The notes beneath the pieces were generated by a model, which did not search any database, was not told the origin of the DNA, and worked only from the letters and a program-made list of their open reading frames with translations. The translations under genes and the position numbers were made by a program. This document shows positions 51,775-60,597 of a stretch of DNA of 64,000 nucleotides, piece by piece (within the stretch, counting starts at the first letter, position 1; every line of letters begins with the position of its first letter). This DNA is from Homoserinibacter sp. GY 40078 (GTDB lineage Bacteria > Actinomycetota > Actinomycetes > Actinomycetales > Microbacteriaceae): the NCBI RefSeq assembly GCF_008017545.1, contig NZ_VRTZ01000001.1, positions 310,001 through 374,000 of the forward strand, given 5' to 3'.

Positions 51775-52643
51775 CCGCCCTCACCCGTCCCGCCGCCGCA
51801 CCCGCGCCCCGACGCCGTCGCGGCATCCGCGGAGGCCGACCCGGCTTCCTCACCTACGGGCTGCTGAGCGCATGGTTCGTGGGCAGCGCCTACCCGCTGT
51901 GGTGGTCGTTCGTCGCCGGATCGAGCGACACGACGGTGCTGACCCTCTCGTACCCGCCGCTGCTGCCCGGAGGCCGCTTCTTCGAGAACGCGGCCGAGGT
52001 GTTCGCCACGATCGACTTCTGGAAGGCGCTCGCCAACAGCGTGATCGTCTCCACCGCGATCACCGTCTCGGTGCTGTTCTTCTCAACCCTCGCCGGGTAC
52101 GCGTTCGCGAAGCTGCGCTTCCGCGGGCGCAACGGCCTCATGCTGTTCGTGATCCTGACGCTCGCAATCCCCACCCAGCTCGGGATCATCCCTCTCTTCA
52201 TCCTCATGAAGGAGTTCGGCTGGACGGGCACGCTCGGCGCGATCATCGTGCCGACGCTCGTCACCGCGTTCGGCGTGTTCTTCATGCGGCAGTACCTGGT
52301 CGACGTGATCCCCGACGAGCTCATCGAGGCGGCGCGCATGGACGGCGCCTCGATGATCCGCACGTTCTGGCATGTGGGCGTCCCCGCCGCGCGTCCGGCG
52401 ATGGCGATCCTCGGTCTGTTCACCTTCATGACCGCGTGGACCGACTACCTGTGGCCGCTCATCGTCGCAGGATCCAACCCGACGCTTCAGGTGGCGCTCA
52501 GCCAGCTGCAGTCCGCGAAGTACGTCAACTACACGGTCGTGCTCGCAGGCGCGGTGCTCGCCACGATCCCGCTCCTGCTGCTGTTCATCGTCGCGGGGCG
52601 CCAGCTCGTGCAGGGCATCATGGCCGGGGCGGTGAAGGGCTGA
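51771..52643 (+). CDS. cebG: Cellobiose-type ABC permease, MalG branch
   Basis: Second membrane subunit, 290 residues, about six helices after a Pro/Arg-rich N-terminus. The coupling loop reads LIEAARMDGASMIRTF (about 184-199), and the end RQLVQGIMAGAVKG is the typical MalG tail. Coupled to cebF by a four-base overlap and to the glucosidase gene by TGATG. Together with CebE, CebF and an unlinked ATPase it should import cello-oligosaccharides. Confidence 0.92.
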   Translation: MTALTRPAAAPAPRRRRGIRGGRPGFLTYGLLSAWFVGSAYPLWWSFVAGSSDTTVLTLSYPPLLPGGRFFENAAEVFATIDFWKALANSVIVSTAITVSVLFFSTLAGYAFAKLRFRGRNGLMLFVILTLAIPTQLGIIPLFILMKEFGWTGTLGAIIVPTLVTAFGVFFMRQYLVDVIPDELIEAARMDGASMIRTFWHVGVPAARPAMAILGLFTFMTAWTDYLWPLIVAGSNPTLQVALSQLQSAKYVNYTVVLAGAVLATIPLLLLFIVAGRQLVQGIMAGAVKG

Positions 52644-54064
52644 TGACGCTCGCTCTGCCCGAGGGCTTCCGCTGGCCGGAGGGCTTCATCTGGGGTGCAG
52701 CCACCGCCGCCGCCCAGGTCGAGGGCGCCGCCCACGAAGACGGCAAGCTCGACTCCATCTGGGACGCCTTCGCGAGGGTGCCGGGGAACGTCGCGCGTGG
52801 CGATACGCCGGAGGTCGCGGTGGACCACTACCACCGCATGCCCGAGGACGTGCACCTCATCGCCGGTCTCGGGCTCGACTCCTACCGCTTCTCGGTGAGC
52901 TGGGCCCGGGTGAAACCGGGCGACGGCCCCGTGAACGCGGCCGGGCTCGACTTCTACAGCCGTCTCGTCGACGAGCTGCTCGCGAACGGCGTGCTGCCCT
53001 GGCTCACCCTCTACCACTGGGATCTCCCCCAGGCGGTCGAGGAGAAGGGCGGATGGGCCTCCCGCGACACGGCCGAGCGCTTCCTCGAGTACGCGGTCGC
53101 GGTACACGACGCCCTCGGCGATCGAGTCGAACGGTGGACGACGTTCAACGAGCCGCTGTGCTCCTCGCTCATCGGCTACGCAGGGGGCGAGCACGCCCCG
53201 GGGCGCCAGGAGCCGCGCGCCGGACTCGCCGCGCTGCACCACCAGCACCTCGCGCACGGTCTCGCAGTGCAGGAGCTCCGCTCCCGCGGTGCCGCAGAGC
53301 TGGGCATCACCCTGAACCTCACCAACGCCGTGCCCGCCGACCCGAGCGACCCGGTCGATCTCGACGCCGCCCGACGCATCGACGCGCTCTGGAACCGCTC
53401 GTTCCTCGAGCCGATCCTCCGAGGCGCCTACCCGAGCGATTTCCTCAGCGACATCGCGGGGCACGGGTTCGAGGACATCGTGCGCGACGGCGACCTGTGG
53501 ACGATCTCCCAGCCGATCGACTTCCTGGGCGTCAACCACTACCACGACGACAACGTCTCCGGGCATCCGCTGCCGCCCGACACCCCGCCGGGGCTGGCGC
53601 CGACCGACAAGACCACCTCGTCGTGGTTCATCGGATCGGAGTTCGTGACCTCTCCCAGCCGCGGCTTGCCGCGCACCGCCATGGGCTGGGAGATCCACCC
53701 CGACGGGCTGCGCGAGCTGCTGCTGCGCCTCACGCGCCAGTACCCCGAACTGCCGCCGCTCTACATCACCGAGAACGGGTCCGCGTGGCCGGATGTCGTC
53801 GACGCCGACGGCGGCGTGCACGACGGCGATCGGGTCGGGTATCTCGAGCGGCACCTGGAGGCGGTCGCCGCCGCCATCACGGAAGGGGCCGACGTTCGTG
53901 GCTACTTCGCGTGGTCGCTGCTCGACAACTTCGAGTGGGCGTGGGGCTACGAGAAGCGCTTCGGCGTCGTCTACGTCGACTACGAAACCCAGGAGCGGAT
54001 CATCAAGGACTCCGGGCATGCGCTCGCCGCGGTCGCCGCGGGGTCGCGCATCCCCACCCCATAG
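52643..54064 (+). CDS. bglC: GH1 beta-glucosidase
   Basis: Glycoside hydrolase family 1 enzyme, 473 residues, the standard length. The N-terminal FIWGAATAAAQVEGA, the acid/base TFNEP (Glu about 170) and nucleophile YITENGS (Glu about 377) are intact; FAWSLLDNFEWAWGY near the end forms the aglycone/substrate site. No signal peptide, so it splits imported cellobiose to glucose in the cytoplasm. Its start shares one base with the cebG stop. This cebEFG-bgl-cebR order parallels known Streptomyces cellobiose loci. Confidence 0.95.
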   Translation: MTLALPEGFRWPEGFIWGAATAAAQVEGAAHEDGKLDSIWDAFARVPGNVARGDTPEVAVDHYHRMPEDVHLIAGLGLDSYRFSVSWARVKPGDGPVNAAGLDFYSRLVDELLANGVLPWLTLYHWDLPQAVEEKGGWASRDTAERFLEYAVAVHDALGDRVERWTTFNEPLCSSLIGYAGGEHAPGRQEPRAGLAALHHQHLAHGLAVQELRSRGAAELGITLNLTNAVPADPSDPVDLDAARRIDALWNRSFLEPILRGAYPSDFLSDIAGHGFEDIVRDGDLWTISQPIDFLGVNHYHDDNVSGHPLPPDTPPGLAPTDKTTSSWFIGSEFVTSPSRGLPRTAMGWEIHPDGLRELLLRLTRQYPELPPLYITENGSAWPDVVDADGGVHDGDRVGYLERHLEAVAAAITEGADVRGYFAWSLLDNFEWAWGYEKRFGVVYVDYETQERIIKDSGHALAAVAAGSRIPTP

Positions 54065-54075
54065 GATGAACGCCC

Positions 54076-55092
54076 ATGGCACCCGAACCTCCTGGCGGCC
54101 CCCCGACGCTTGAGCGTGTGGCGGCCGTCGCGGGTGTATCCCGCTCCACTGTCTCGCGGGTCGTCAACGGGTCGCCGAAGGTGGCCCCGGCCGCGGTCGA
54201 GGCCGTGCATCGCGCGATCGAGGACCTCGGCTACGTTCCCAACCGCGCCGCGCGGATCCTCGCGAGCCGACGGACGCAGTCGATCGCCCTCGTGATCCCG
54301 GAGAACACGGCGCGGTTCTTCGCCGACCCGTTCTTCGCCACCGTCGTGCAGGGCATCGCGATGTACCTGGCTGACACCGACTACACGCTGAGCCTTCTCA
54401 TCGCCGCCGAGAAGGACGCCGAGAAGACCCGCCGATACCTGCAGGCGGGCAACGTCGACGGGGCGCTCGTGCTCTCGCACCACTCCGACGACCGCTCCTA
54501 CGTGCAGTTGGCGAAGTCGATCCCGGTGGTCTTCGGTGGACGGCCGATGAGCGCCGAGGGGTCGGACGCGTACTACGTGGACGTCGACAACGTCGCCGCC
54601 GCCTCGGATGCGACGCATCGTCTGGTGGCGAGGGGGCGTCGCCGGATCGCGACCATCGCGGGCCCCGCAGACATGTCTGCGGGCCTCGACCGCGCGGAGG
54701 GCTGGCGCCGCGCGCTGGAGGAGGCGGGCATGCCGACCGACCTCATCGAGCACGGCGACTTCAGCCCGGCAGGCGGCGAAGCCGCGATGCGGCGGCTCCT
54801 CGAACGCGACCCCGCGATCGACGGCCTGTTCGTCGCCAGCTCGCTCATGGCATCCGGTGCGCTCAACGTGCTCCGCGGTACCGGACGCATCGTGCCGCGC
54901 GACCTCGGGCTCGTCACCTTCGACAACGACTACGCCGCGCAGTCGTCGAGCCCCCCGCTCACGACCGTCGAACAGCCGACCGTGGAGCTCGGCCGACGGA
55001 TGGTCGATGTGCTGCTGCAACGGATCGCGGGCCACGCCGTGCCGATCATCACCGTGATGCCGACCCGCGTCATCGAGCGCGGGACCGAGTGA
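54076..55092 (+). CDS. cebR: LacI-family regulator, CebR-like
   Basis: A 338-residue regulator with the HTH LERVAAVAGVSRSTVSRVVN at about 12-31 and a sugar-sensing core (ALVIPENTARFFADPFFATV; TTVEQPTVELGRRMVDVLLQ at the C-terminal end). It is encoded right after the GH1 glucosidase, and the promoter at the head of this locus carries perfect and near-perfect TGGGAGCGCTCCCA boxes, the binding site of Streptomyces CebR. It should repress the locus until cellobiose is present. The ATG follows a TAGGAT hexamer by eight bases, so it may also have its own leaderless promoter. Confidence 0.92.
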   Translation: MAPEPPGGPPTLERVAAVAGVSRSTVSRVVNGSPKVAPAAVEAVHRAIEDLGYVPNRAARILASRRTQSIALVIPENTARFFADPFFATVVQGIAMYLADTDYTLSLLIAAEKDAEKTRRYLQAGNVDGALVLSHHSDDRSYVQLAKSIPVVFGGRPMSAEGSDAYYVDVDNVAAASDATHRLVARGRRRIATIAGPADMSAGLDRAEGWRRALEEAGMPTDLIEHGDFSPAGGEAAMRRLLERDPAIDGLFVASSLMASGALNVLRGTGRIVPRDLGLVTFDNDYAAQSSSPPLTTVEQPTVELGRRMVDVLLQRIAGHAVPIITVMPTRVIERGTE

Positions 55093-55109
55093 CCCGTTAG
55101 CGTCGGGGG

Positions 55110-55394
55110 ATGACTGATCGCGTCGTCGACATCCCCGAGCGCCATCGCTTCGTCCTCGAGCGCGATGGCGAGCAGATCGGCAAAGCGCTGTACCGCCGCG
55201 AACCCGGAGTGATTATCTTCACGCACACCGAGGTCGACCCCGAGATCCAGGAACGCGGGCTCGGCTCGCTGCTGGCCAAGTCGGCGCTCGACGCGGTCGC
55301 TGCGGAGGAGGGCACGCGCGTCGTCGCGCTCTGCCCCTTCATCGCCTCGTACATCGAGCACCACCCCGAGTACCAGCCGCTGCTCAGCCGCTGA
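55110..55394 (+). CDS. Small GNAT-type N-acetyltransferase (YidJ-like)
   Basis: A 94-residue protein of the short GNAT group. The acetyl-CoA site region reads FTHTEVDPEIQERGLGSLLA, where the ERGLGSLL part matches the R/QxxGxG/A loop, and VVALCPFIASYIEHHPEY closes the fold. Substrate unknown. The ATG follows TAGCGT (55098-55103) by six bases, a good leaderless promoter. It lies 17 bases after cebR but is unlikely to be functionally linked. Confidence 0.88.
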   Translation: MTDRVVDIPERHRFVLERDGEQIGKALYRREPGVIIFTHTEVDPEIQERGLGSLLAKSALDAVAAEEGTRVVALCPFIASYIEHHPEYQPLLSR

Positions 55395-55424
55395 TCTCGG
55401 TAGCCCGGGCGGGGCGGGCGGGGC

Positions 55425-57524
55425 TCAACTGCGGGCGGCGCGTGCCTTCTTCTCGTCGGTGGGCGCCTCGCCGGATGCCCGCAGGTGCTCGTAGTAGGCG
55501 CGCGCCTCATCCTGACGCTCGGCTTCCGCGCCCGACGCGATCGGGGCCCGCACGAGTTCGGGCGTGAACCCGAACGCGGCCACCAGCTCGAGCGCGTGCT
55601 CCCGGACGCGCGGCAGCAGACGGTCGTCGATGTAGGCGGTGATCGCCGCGGCGCGCTGCCCCGAGAGGCGCCCGTGCACGAGGTACCACGCGGCGTCCTT
55701 CTCGATGAGCCCCAGGCCGAACAGATCGCGCAGCCAGGTGAGCACCTGCTTCGTGTCGCCCTCAGGAACCCGCGCGAGCGCCCGCGTGAACGCCTCCCAC
55801 TGGAGCAGTTCAGCATGCGCGCGAGCGGTCTGGATCAGGTCGTTCTGGTGGCGGTTGACGAGCGCTGCCGCGTCGACGGGAGCGAGCTTCGACGCCGGGC
55901 GAAGCTTGCCGGCGATCTCCGCGACCGCGGTGTGCACGCGGTCGGTCAAGAGCTGACGCTGCGACGCCTCATCGCGCACGAAGCCGACGGATCGTGCCGT
56001 GGATCCGAAGTCGGCGATGCTCTGCCCGAGCTGACGCAGGCCGCTGCGGTTGACCGCCGCCTCACCCACCTGTCCCGCCACGTACTGAGCCATCGCGCCG
56101 AAGTCCGCCCCGCGGAACTTGCGGGCGTAGTCGCTGAGCAGGCGCTTGGCGACGAGCTGCAGGAGCACATTGTTGTCGCCCTCGAAGGTCGCGTAGATGT
56201 CGAGGTCGGCGCGCAGTTGGGTCAAACGGTTCTCGGCGAGGAAGCCTGCGCCTCCGCAGGCTTCGCGGGCCTCTTGCAGGATGTCGAGCGCGCCCCAGGT
56301 GGAGAGCGGCTTGAGCGCCGCGGCGATCGTCTCGAGATCCTCACGCGAGCTCGGGGTGTCGTTCGTGCCCGAGAACACCTGGTCGAACAGGTCGAGGAAC
56401 TCTTCGTGCGCGAACGACATGGCGTACGTCTGCGCGAGTCGGGGAAGGAGCCGACGCTGGTGACGCTGGTAGTCGAGCAGCACCTCCTCGTCGCGCGTGC
56501 CGCCGGTGAACTGCCGCCGCTGGGTGCCATACCTGATCGCGATGTGGAGCGCGAGCTTCGCGGCGATCGTCGAGGCGCCGTCGAGCGACACCCGCCCCTG
56601 TACGAGGGTGCCGAGCATCGTGAAGAAACGCCGCCCGGGGCTCTCGATGGGAGACGTGTAGCTGCCGTCCGCGGCCACGTCGCCGTAGCGGTTGAGCAGG
56701 TTGGTGCGCGGAACCCGCACGTGGTCGAAGTGCAGGCGGCCGTTGTCGATGCCGTTGAGGCCGCCCTTGAGCCCGTCGTCCTCGCCGCCGACGCCGCTCA
56801 CGAACGCGCCCGACTCGTCGCGGATGGGCACGTAGAACGCGTGAACGCCGTAGTTCACGCCGCCCGTGATGAGCTGCGCGAACACGACCGCGGCACGGCC
56901 GTGGAGCGCCGCATTACCGAGGTAGTCCTTCCACGCCGCGCGGAACGGAGTGTGGATCACCCACTCCTCCGCAGCGGGGTCGTAGGTGGCGGTCGTGCCG
57001 ATCGAGGCGACGTCGGATCCGTGCCCCGTCTCCGTCATTGCGAAGGCGCCGGGCACCGCGAGGCTCATCGCATCCGGCAGGAAGCGCTCGTGATGCTCGG
57101 TCGTGCCGAGGTGCAGGATCGCCGCGGCGAACAGGCCCCACTGCACACCCGACTTGATCTGCAGCGAGGGGTCGGCGAGCACGAGCTCCTCGAAGGCGGC
57201 GATGTTGCCACCGTGGTCGTCGCTGCCGCCGAAGCGGGTGGGGAAAGCCCGATGCACGGCCTTCTCCTCGACGAGTCGGTGCAGCTGACCGAGCACGCGG
57301 GCGCGATGCTCCTCGAGCGAGAGATCGCCGACGAAGTGGAACTCCGACCGAGACGCGAGCCTGCGGGATTCGCGCCGGTCGTCGGCCCAGCGTCCGAGCA
57401 GATACTCACCGAGCCAGGCGGTGTCGACCGCGAGCGCCGCCGACTCGGTCGCGGCGCCACGGGGCGTGCTCACGTCGTCGGGCAGCTCCGCCTCGACGTC
57501 GGGTCCGGTTTGAGTGCGCGTCAT
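55425..57524 (-). CDS. Acyl-CoA oxidase-like flavoprotein (acyl-CoA dehydrogenase family)
   Basis: A 699-residue FAD enzyme of the acyl-CoA oxidase layout, longer than ordinary acyl-CoA dehydrogenases (about 380). N-terminal helical domain, then AMTETGHGSDVASIGTTATY (flavin/substrate strand region), then IRYGTQRRQF in the middle helical domain. CGGAGFLAENRLTQLRADLD and TFEGDNNVLLQLVAKRLL are signature segments of acyl-CoA oxidases. Likely catalyses the first step of fatty-acid beta-oxidation with oxygen or ETF as acceptor. ATG 57524 has a strong GGAGG seven bases upstream. Confidence 0.93.
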   Translation of the reverse strand: MTRTQTGPDVEAELPDDVSTPRGAATESAALAVDTAWLGEYLLGRWADDRRESRRLASRSEFHFVGDLSLEEHRARVLGQLHRLVEEKAVHRAFPTRFGGSDDHGGNIAAFEELVLADPSLQIKSGVQWGLFAAAILHLGTTEHHERFLPDAMSLAVPGAFAMTETGHGSDVASIGTTATYDPAAEEWVIHTPFRAAWKDYLGNAALHGRAAVVFAQLITGGVNYGVHAFYVPIRDESGAFVSGVGGEDDGLKGGLNGIDNGRLHFDHVRVPRTNLLNRYGDVAADGSYTSPIESPGRRFFTMLGTLVQGRVSLDGASTIAAKLALHIAIRYGTQRRQFTGGTRDEEVLLDYQRHQRRLLPRLAQTYAMSFAHEEFLDLFDQVFSGTNDTPSSREDLETIAAALKPLSTWGALDILQEAREACGGAGFLAENRLTQLRADLDIYATFEGDNNVLLQLVAKRLLSDYARKFRGADFGAMAQYVAGQVGEAAVNRSGLRQLGQSIADFGSTARSVGFVRDEASQRQLLTDRVHTAVAEIAGKLRPASKLAPVDAAALVNRHQNDLIQTARAHAELLQWEAFTRALARVPEGDTKQVLTWLRDLFGLGLIEKDAAWYLVHGRLSGQRAAAITAYIDDRLLPRVREHALELVAAFGFTPELVRAPIASGAEAERQDEARAYYEHLRASGEAPTDEKKARAARS

Positions 57525-57606
57525 CGCGTTCCTCCATGGATGCGTTGGGGAATCCATCCACGGTAGGTCGGTGCGCAGCCGGTGGCGGAAGTCTCGTCAC
57601 CGGGTA

Positions 57607-57627
57607 CGAAAACCCCGCCGCGCGGGG
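57607..57627 (-). terminator. Rho-independent terminator after the acyltransferase gene
   Basis: On the minus strand a CCCCGC/GCGGGG stem with a 3-base loop (57613-57627) is followed by TTTT. It lies 50 bases after the stop of the acyltransferase gene that ends at 57677, in the 152-base gap before the acyl-CoA oxidase-like gene. Confidence 0.8.
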
Positions 57628-57676
57628 CGATGCGGGTTGTCGGGTTCCCCCAATCGCGGCGCTCGCGGGGTCACCG

Positions 57677-58381
57677 TCAGCGTCGTTCGCGGTGCAGAAG
57701 CCGACCGACCCGCTCGCGCACGGTCGTCGCGGGCGGCTCGTTGTAGACGCCCGCGGCCTCCTGCCCGGACATTCGCTGGATCGCCGCCATCACGGCATCC
57801 GTCGCCTCGCGTCGGGCCCGCCCCGAGGTCGCCGGGCCGTACACCGAGAGGTCGATCGGCTCGCCGAATCGCACTGTCACGCGGGCGAACCGGATGGGGC
57901 CGGCGCCGCCCGGCTGCATCCGGTCGGTGCCCACGAGGGCGACCGGGACGACCGGTACCCCCGCGGTCAGCGCGAGCCACGCGACCCCGGTACGCCCGCG
58001 GTACAGACGTCCGTCGCGGGAGCGGGTGCCCTCGGGGTAGATCGAGAACGCCTCCCCCTCCTGCAGCACCCGCAGTCCGGCGTCGAGGGCGTCCTGCGCT
58101 GCGGACCCCGCGCCGCGCTCGACGGGCACGGCACCCACGCCGCGGAAGAACCCGCGTTGCAGTCGCCCCGCCGGGCCGCGGCCCGTGAAGTATGCGGACT
58201 TCGCCATGAACGACACCGAGCGCCGCGCGACGAGCGTGATGACGATGCTGTCGATGAACGCGAGGTGGTTGCTGGCGAGCAGCACGCCCCCGCGTCGGGG
58301 CACGTTGCGGCGCCCCACGACCCGGGGACGGAAGATCAGGCGGGCGAGCGGCGCGAGGACGAGTCGGGCGAGAAAGCGCAC
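57677..58381 (-). CDS. plsC: 1-acyl-sn-glycerol-3-phosphate acyltransferase (PlsC family)
   Basis: Membrane-associated acyltransferase making phosphatidate. Motif I is NHLAFID (catalytic H-x4-D), motif III is YPEGTRSRDG and motif IV follows with VPVVPVALVG. With GTG 58381 as start it has 234 residues and is preceded by GGAGGG, though spaced closely. GTG 58453 (258 residues) is the alternative, but a TAGGGT hexamer that looks like the promoter -10 overlaps it. Divergent from the NfeD-like gene. The terminator at 57607-57627 ends the transcript. Confidence 0.9.
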   Translation of the reverse strand: MRFLARLVLAPLARLIFRPRVVGRRNVPRRGGVLLASNHLAFIDSIVITLVARRSVSFMAKSAYFTGRGPAGRLQRGFFRGVGAVPVERGAGSAAQDALDAGLRVLQEGEAFSIYPEGTRSRDGRLYRGRTGVAWLALTAGVPVVPVALVGTDRMQPGGAGPIRFARVTVRFGEPIDLSVYGPATSGRARREATDAVMAAIQRMSGQEAAGVYNEPPATTVRERVGRLLHRERR

Positions 58382-58467
58382 ACCCTCCAGCGTCCCACCG
58401 AGCCATGCCTGCGGTGGAATGTGAATCGTCCTCCCCGCGCGAGAAGACCTCACCCTAGACTCGCAGC

Positions 58468-58944
58468 ATGCTCCCCTTCCTCATCGTCGGCGGAATCGGG
58501 CTCCTGATGCTGCTCGTGTCGCTGATCTTCGACGAGATCCTCGACTTCCTCGACGGCGCCATCTCGGGCACCGCCGTGGGCAGCGCGCTCGTCGTATTCG
58601 GGGCATCCGGCGCGATCGTCGTCTCGAACGGCCTGCCTATCTGGTCGGCCTACCTCATCTCGGCGATCATCGGCATCGCGGTGCTCATCGGGGTGCAGCT
58701 GCTCATCCGCAGCCTCCGACGCAGCGAAGACGGCACACCCAGCTCCCCCGTCGGCCTCTACGGGGTGACCCGCTCCACGGTCACGACCACCTCGGGTGAG
58801 GTCAGCCTCGACGGCCCCCACGAGATCGAGACGCGCCTCGCCTTCGCCGACGAGACCATCCCGCGCGACACGCGCATCCGCGTGATCGAGCTGCAGGGCT
58901 CGCGTGTGCGCGTCGAGCGCGCCGTGCCGACGACTGACGACTGA
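58468..58944 (+). CDS. NfeD-like membrane protein
   Basis: A 158-residue protein with about three hydrophobic segments in the first 95 residues (PFLIVGGIGLLMLLVSLIF; SALVVFGASGAIVV; LISAIIGIAVLIGVQLLI), then a soluble beta-rich OB-fold domain (GLYGVTRSTVTTTSGEVSLD, TIPRDTRIRVIELQGSRVRV). NfeD proteins work with flotillins in membrane domains; a flotillin gene follows 46 bases downstream. The ATG lies six bases after TAGACT (58456-58461), so the message is leaderless. A TGACGAC repeat spans the stop (58929-58960). Confidence 0.88.
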   Translation: MLPFLIVGGIGLLMLLVSLIFDEILDFLDGAISGTAVGSALVVFGASGAIVVSNGLPIWSAYLISAIIGIAVLIGVQLLIRSLRRSEDGTPSSPVGLYGVTRSTVTTTSGEVSLDGPHEIETRLAFADETIPRDTRIRVIELQGSRVRVERAVPTTDD

Positions 58945-58990
58945 CGACTGACGACTGACCCCGACCACCACCACCACGAGAGATCCGGCT

Positions 58991-60496
58991 GTGAACTTCT
59001 TCTCCGACAACATCACCGTCTTCGCCATCATTGCGCTCGTCATCGTCGCCCTCGCGGTCTTCGCGTTCGTCGCCGGGCGCATCAAGCGGGTGCCGCCGAA
59101 CTCCGCCATGGTGATCGTCGGGCGGGGCGCGGGGCGCCGCCTCGAGGAGCCGGATTCCGGCCAGCGGGTCGTCATCGGCGGCCGTGTGTTCATCTGGCCG
59201 ATCCTGCAGCAGGGCTTCCTCGTGTCGCTCGAACAGCGCCAGATCGGCATCGTCGTCGAGGGTGTCGACAAGAACTTCATCAAGCTGGCGATCCAGGCGT
59301 CGGTGAACTTCAAGGTCTCCGGGACCGCCGAGGGAGTGCGTCGAGCCGCTCAGCGCTTCCTGTCGCAGCAGAACTCGCTCACGCAGATCATCCAGCAGTC
59401 GCTCGAGGGCTCGCTCCGTTCGATCATCGGCAACATGCCGATCCAGGAGATCATCTCCAACCGCAACGCGCTCTCCGAGGCCGTGGTCGAGGCGACCAAG
59501 GCCGACCTCGCCGAGCAGGGTCTGCAGGTCGACTTGCTCAACATCTCCGACATCTCGACGCCGGGTACGAGCTACCTCGCCGACCTCGGCCGCGCGGAGG
59601 CGGCACTCGCCCGCCAGAACGCCGAGGTGCGCGAAGCCGAGACGATGCGTGCCTCGGAGTTCGCCCGCATCGAGGCGGCCGAGCAGATCGCGGAACGGCA
59701 GAAGGCGCTCAGCCTCAAGCAGGCAGCGATCAAGGCCGAGACGGACCGCGCGAACGCAGAGGCGAACGCGGCGGGCCAGCTCGCCACCGCCGAGCAGGAC
59801 CGCATCGTCGCCGCCGAGCAGCGTCAGGCTCTCGCCGAGCAGGCGCGTGTGGAGCAGGAGCGACTCGACATCACGATCCGCAAGCCCGCGGAGGCTGACG
59901 CCTACGCCACGGTGCAGGCGGCTCAGGCCGAGCGCGACGCGGCGAACGCCGCGACCGAGGCGGACGCCTACAAGCGCACCCGCATCGCCGAAGCGAACAA
60001 GGTGGCCGCCGTGCAGGACGCCGAGGCTGCTGCCGAGGCCGTTCGGCTCGCGGGTAACGCCGAACGAGACAAGCAGGTGGCGCTGGCCGCCGGTATCCAG
60101 GCCGAGGGTGAGGCGCGTGGTGCCGCGATCGCCGCCGAGGGTCTCGCCGAGGCCCGCGCGATCGACGCCAAGGCCGAGGCGCTCAAGAAGTACGGCGAGG
60201 CGGCGCTCGCGCAGGAGATCATCGGGCGCCTGCCCGAGATCACCCGTGCCGTCGCCGAGCCGCTCTCGTCGATCGGGCAGCTGACGGTGATCTCGAACGA
60301 AGGCGCGTCGGCGGTCACGAAGACGGTTACCGACGTCGCCAGCGAGATCCCGACGGTCGTGAAGAACCTCACCGGCCTCGACCTCTCGGCACTCCTCGGT
60401 GGGATCGCGGGCGGTGCCATCGGCTCGGGCGACGCACCGAAGCCGGCGCCGCGCCGCTCGGCACCGAAGAAGGCAGACGACGCCCCCGACGCCTGA
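58991..60496 (+). CDS. Flotillin/SPFH-domain protein
   Basis: A 501-residue membrane scaffold protein. One membrane helix at 9-31, an SPFH/PHB domain (about 32-200; VPPNSAMVIVGRG, FIKLAIQASVNFKVSGTAEG), then a long Ala/Glu-rich coiled coil with EA-repeats (about 200-400), typical of flotillins, and a Gly/Ala-rich hydrophobic end. With the NfeD-like protein it should form ordered membrane patches. GTG start at 58991; the gap to nfeD lacks a terminator, so the two are probably one operon. Confidence 0.93.
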   Translation: MNFFSDNITVFAIIALVIVALAVFAFVAGRIKRVPPNSAMVIVGRGAGRRLEEPDSGQRVVIGGRVFIWPILQQGFLVSLEQRQIGIVVEGVDKNFIKLAIQASVNFKVSGTAEGVRRAAQRFLSQQNSLTQIIQQSLEGSLRSIIGNMPIQEIISNRNALSEAVVEATKADLAEQGLQVDLLNISDISTPGTSYLADLGRAEAALARQNAEVREAETMRASEFARIEAAEQIAERQKALSLKQAAIKAETDRANAEANAAGQLATAEQDRIVAAEQRQALAEQARVEQERLDITIRKPAEADAYATVQAAQAERDAANAATEADAYKRTRIAEANKVAAVQDAEAAAEAVRLAGNAERDKQVALAAGIQAEGEARGAAIAAEGLAEARAIDAKAEALKKYGEAALAQEIIGRLPEITRAVAEPLSSIGQLTVISNEGASAVTKTVTDVASEIPTVVKNLTGLDLSALLGGIAGGAIGSGDAPKPAPRRSAPKKADDAPDA

Positions 60497-60597
60497 GCGG
60501 GCGCATTCGCGGCGGATCCACGTGCCATCTCCTCAATTGGCGACGGAATCCGCATCGAATTGTTGAGTTTGCCACGCGATCACGCTTGAATGACCGC

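Noticed and set aside
51719-52640. Upstream extension of the glucosidase reading frame through cebG
   Set aside because: The true start is the ATG at 52643 with a TGATG overlap; the extension is out-of-frame reading of the permease gene.
58929-58960. Tandem TGACGAC repeats at the end of the nfeD-like gene
   Set aside because: Short 7-base repeat in about four copies around the stop codon; likely slippage, with no sign of a functional element.
60512-60575. Inverted repeats before potA (GCGGAT/ATCCGC and CTCAA/TTGAG)
   Set aside because: Arms of five or six bases with long or mismatched spacers; not enough to call an operator or terminator.
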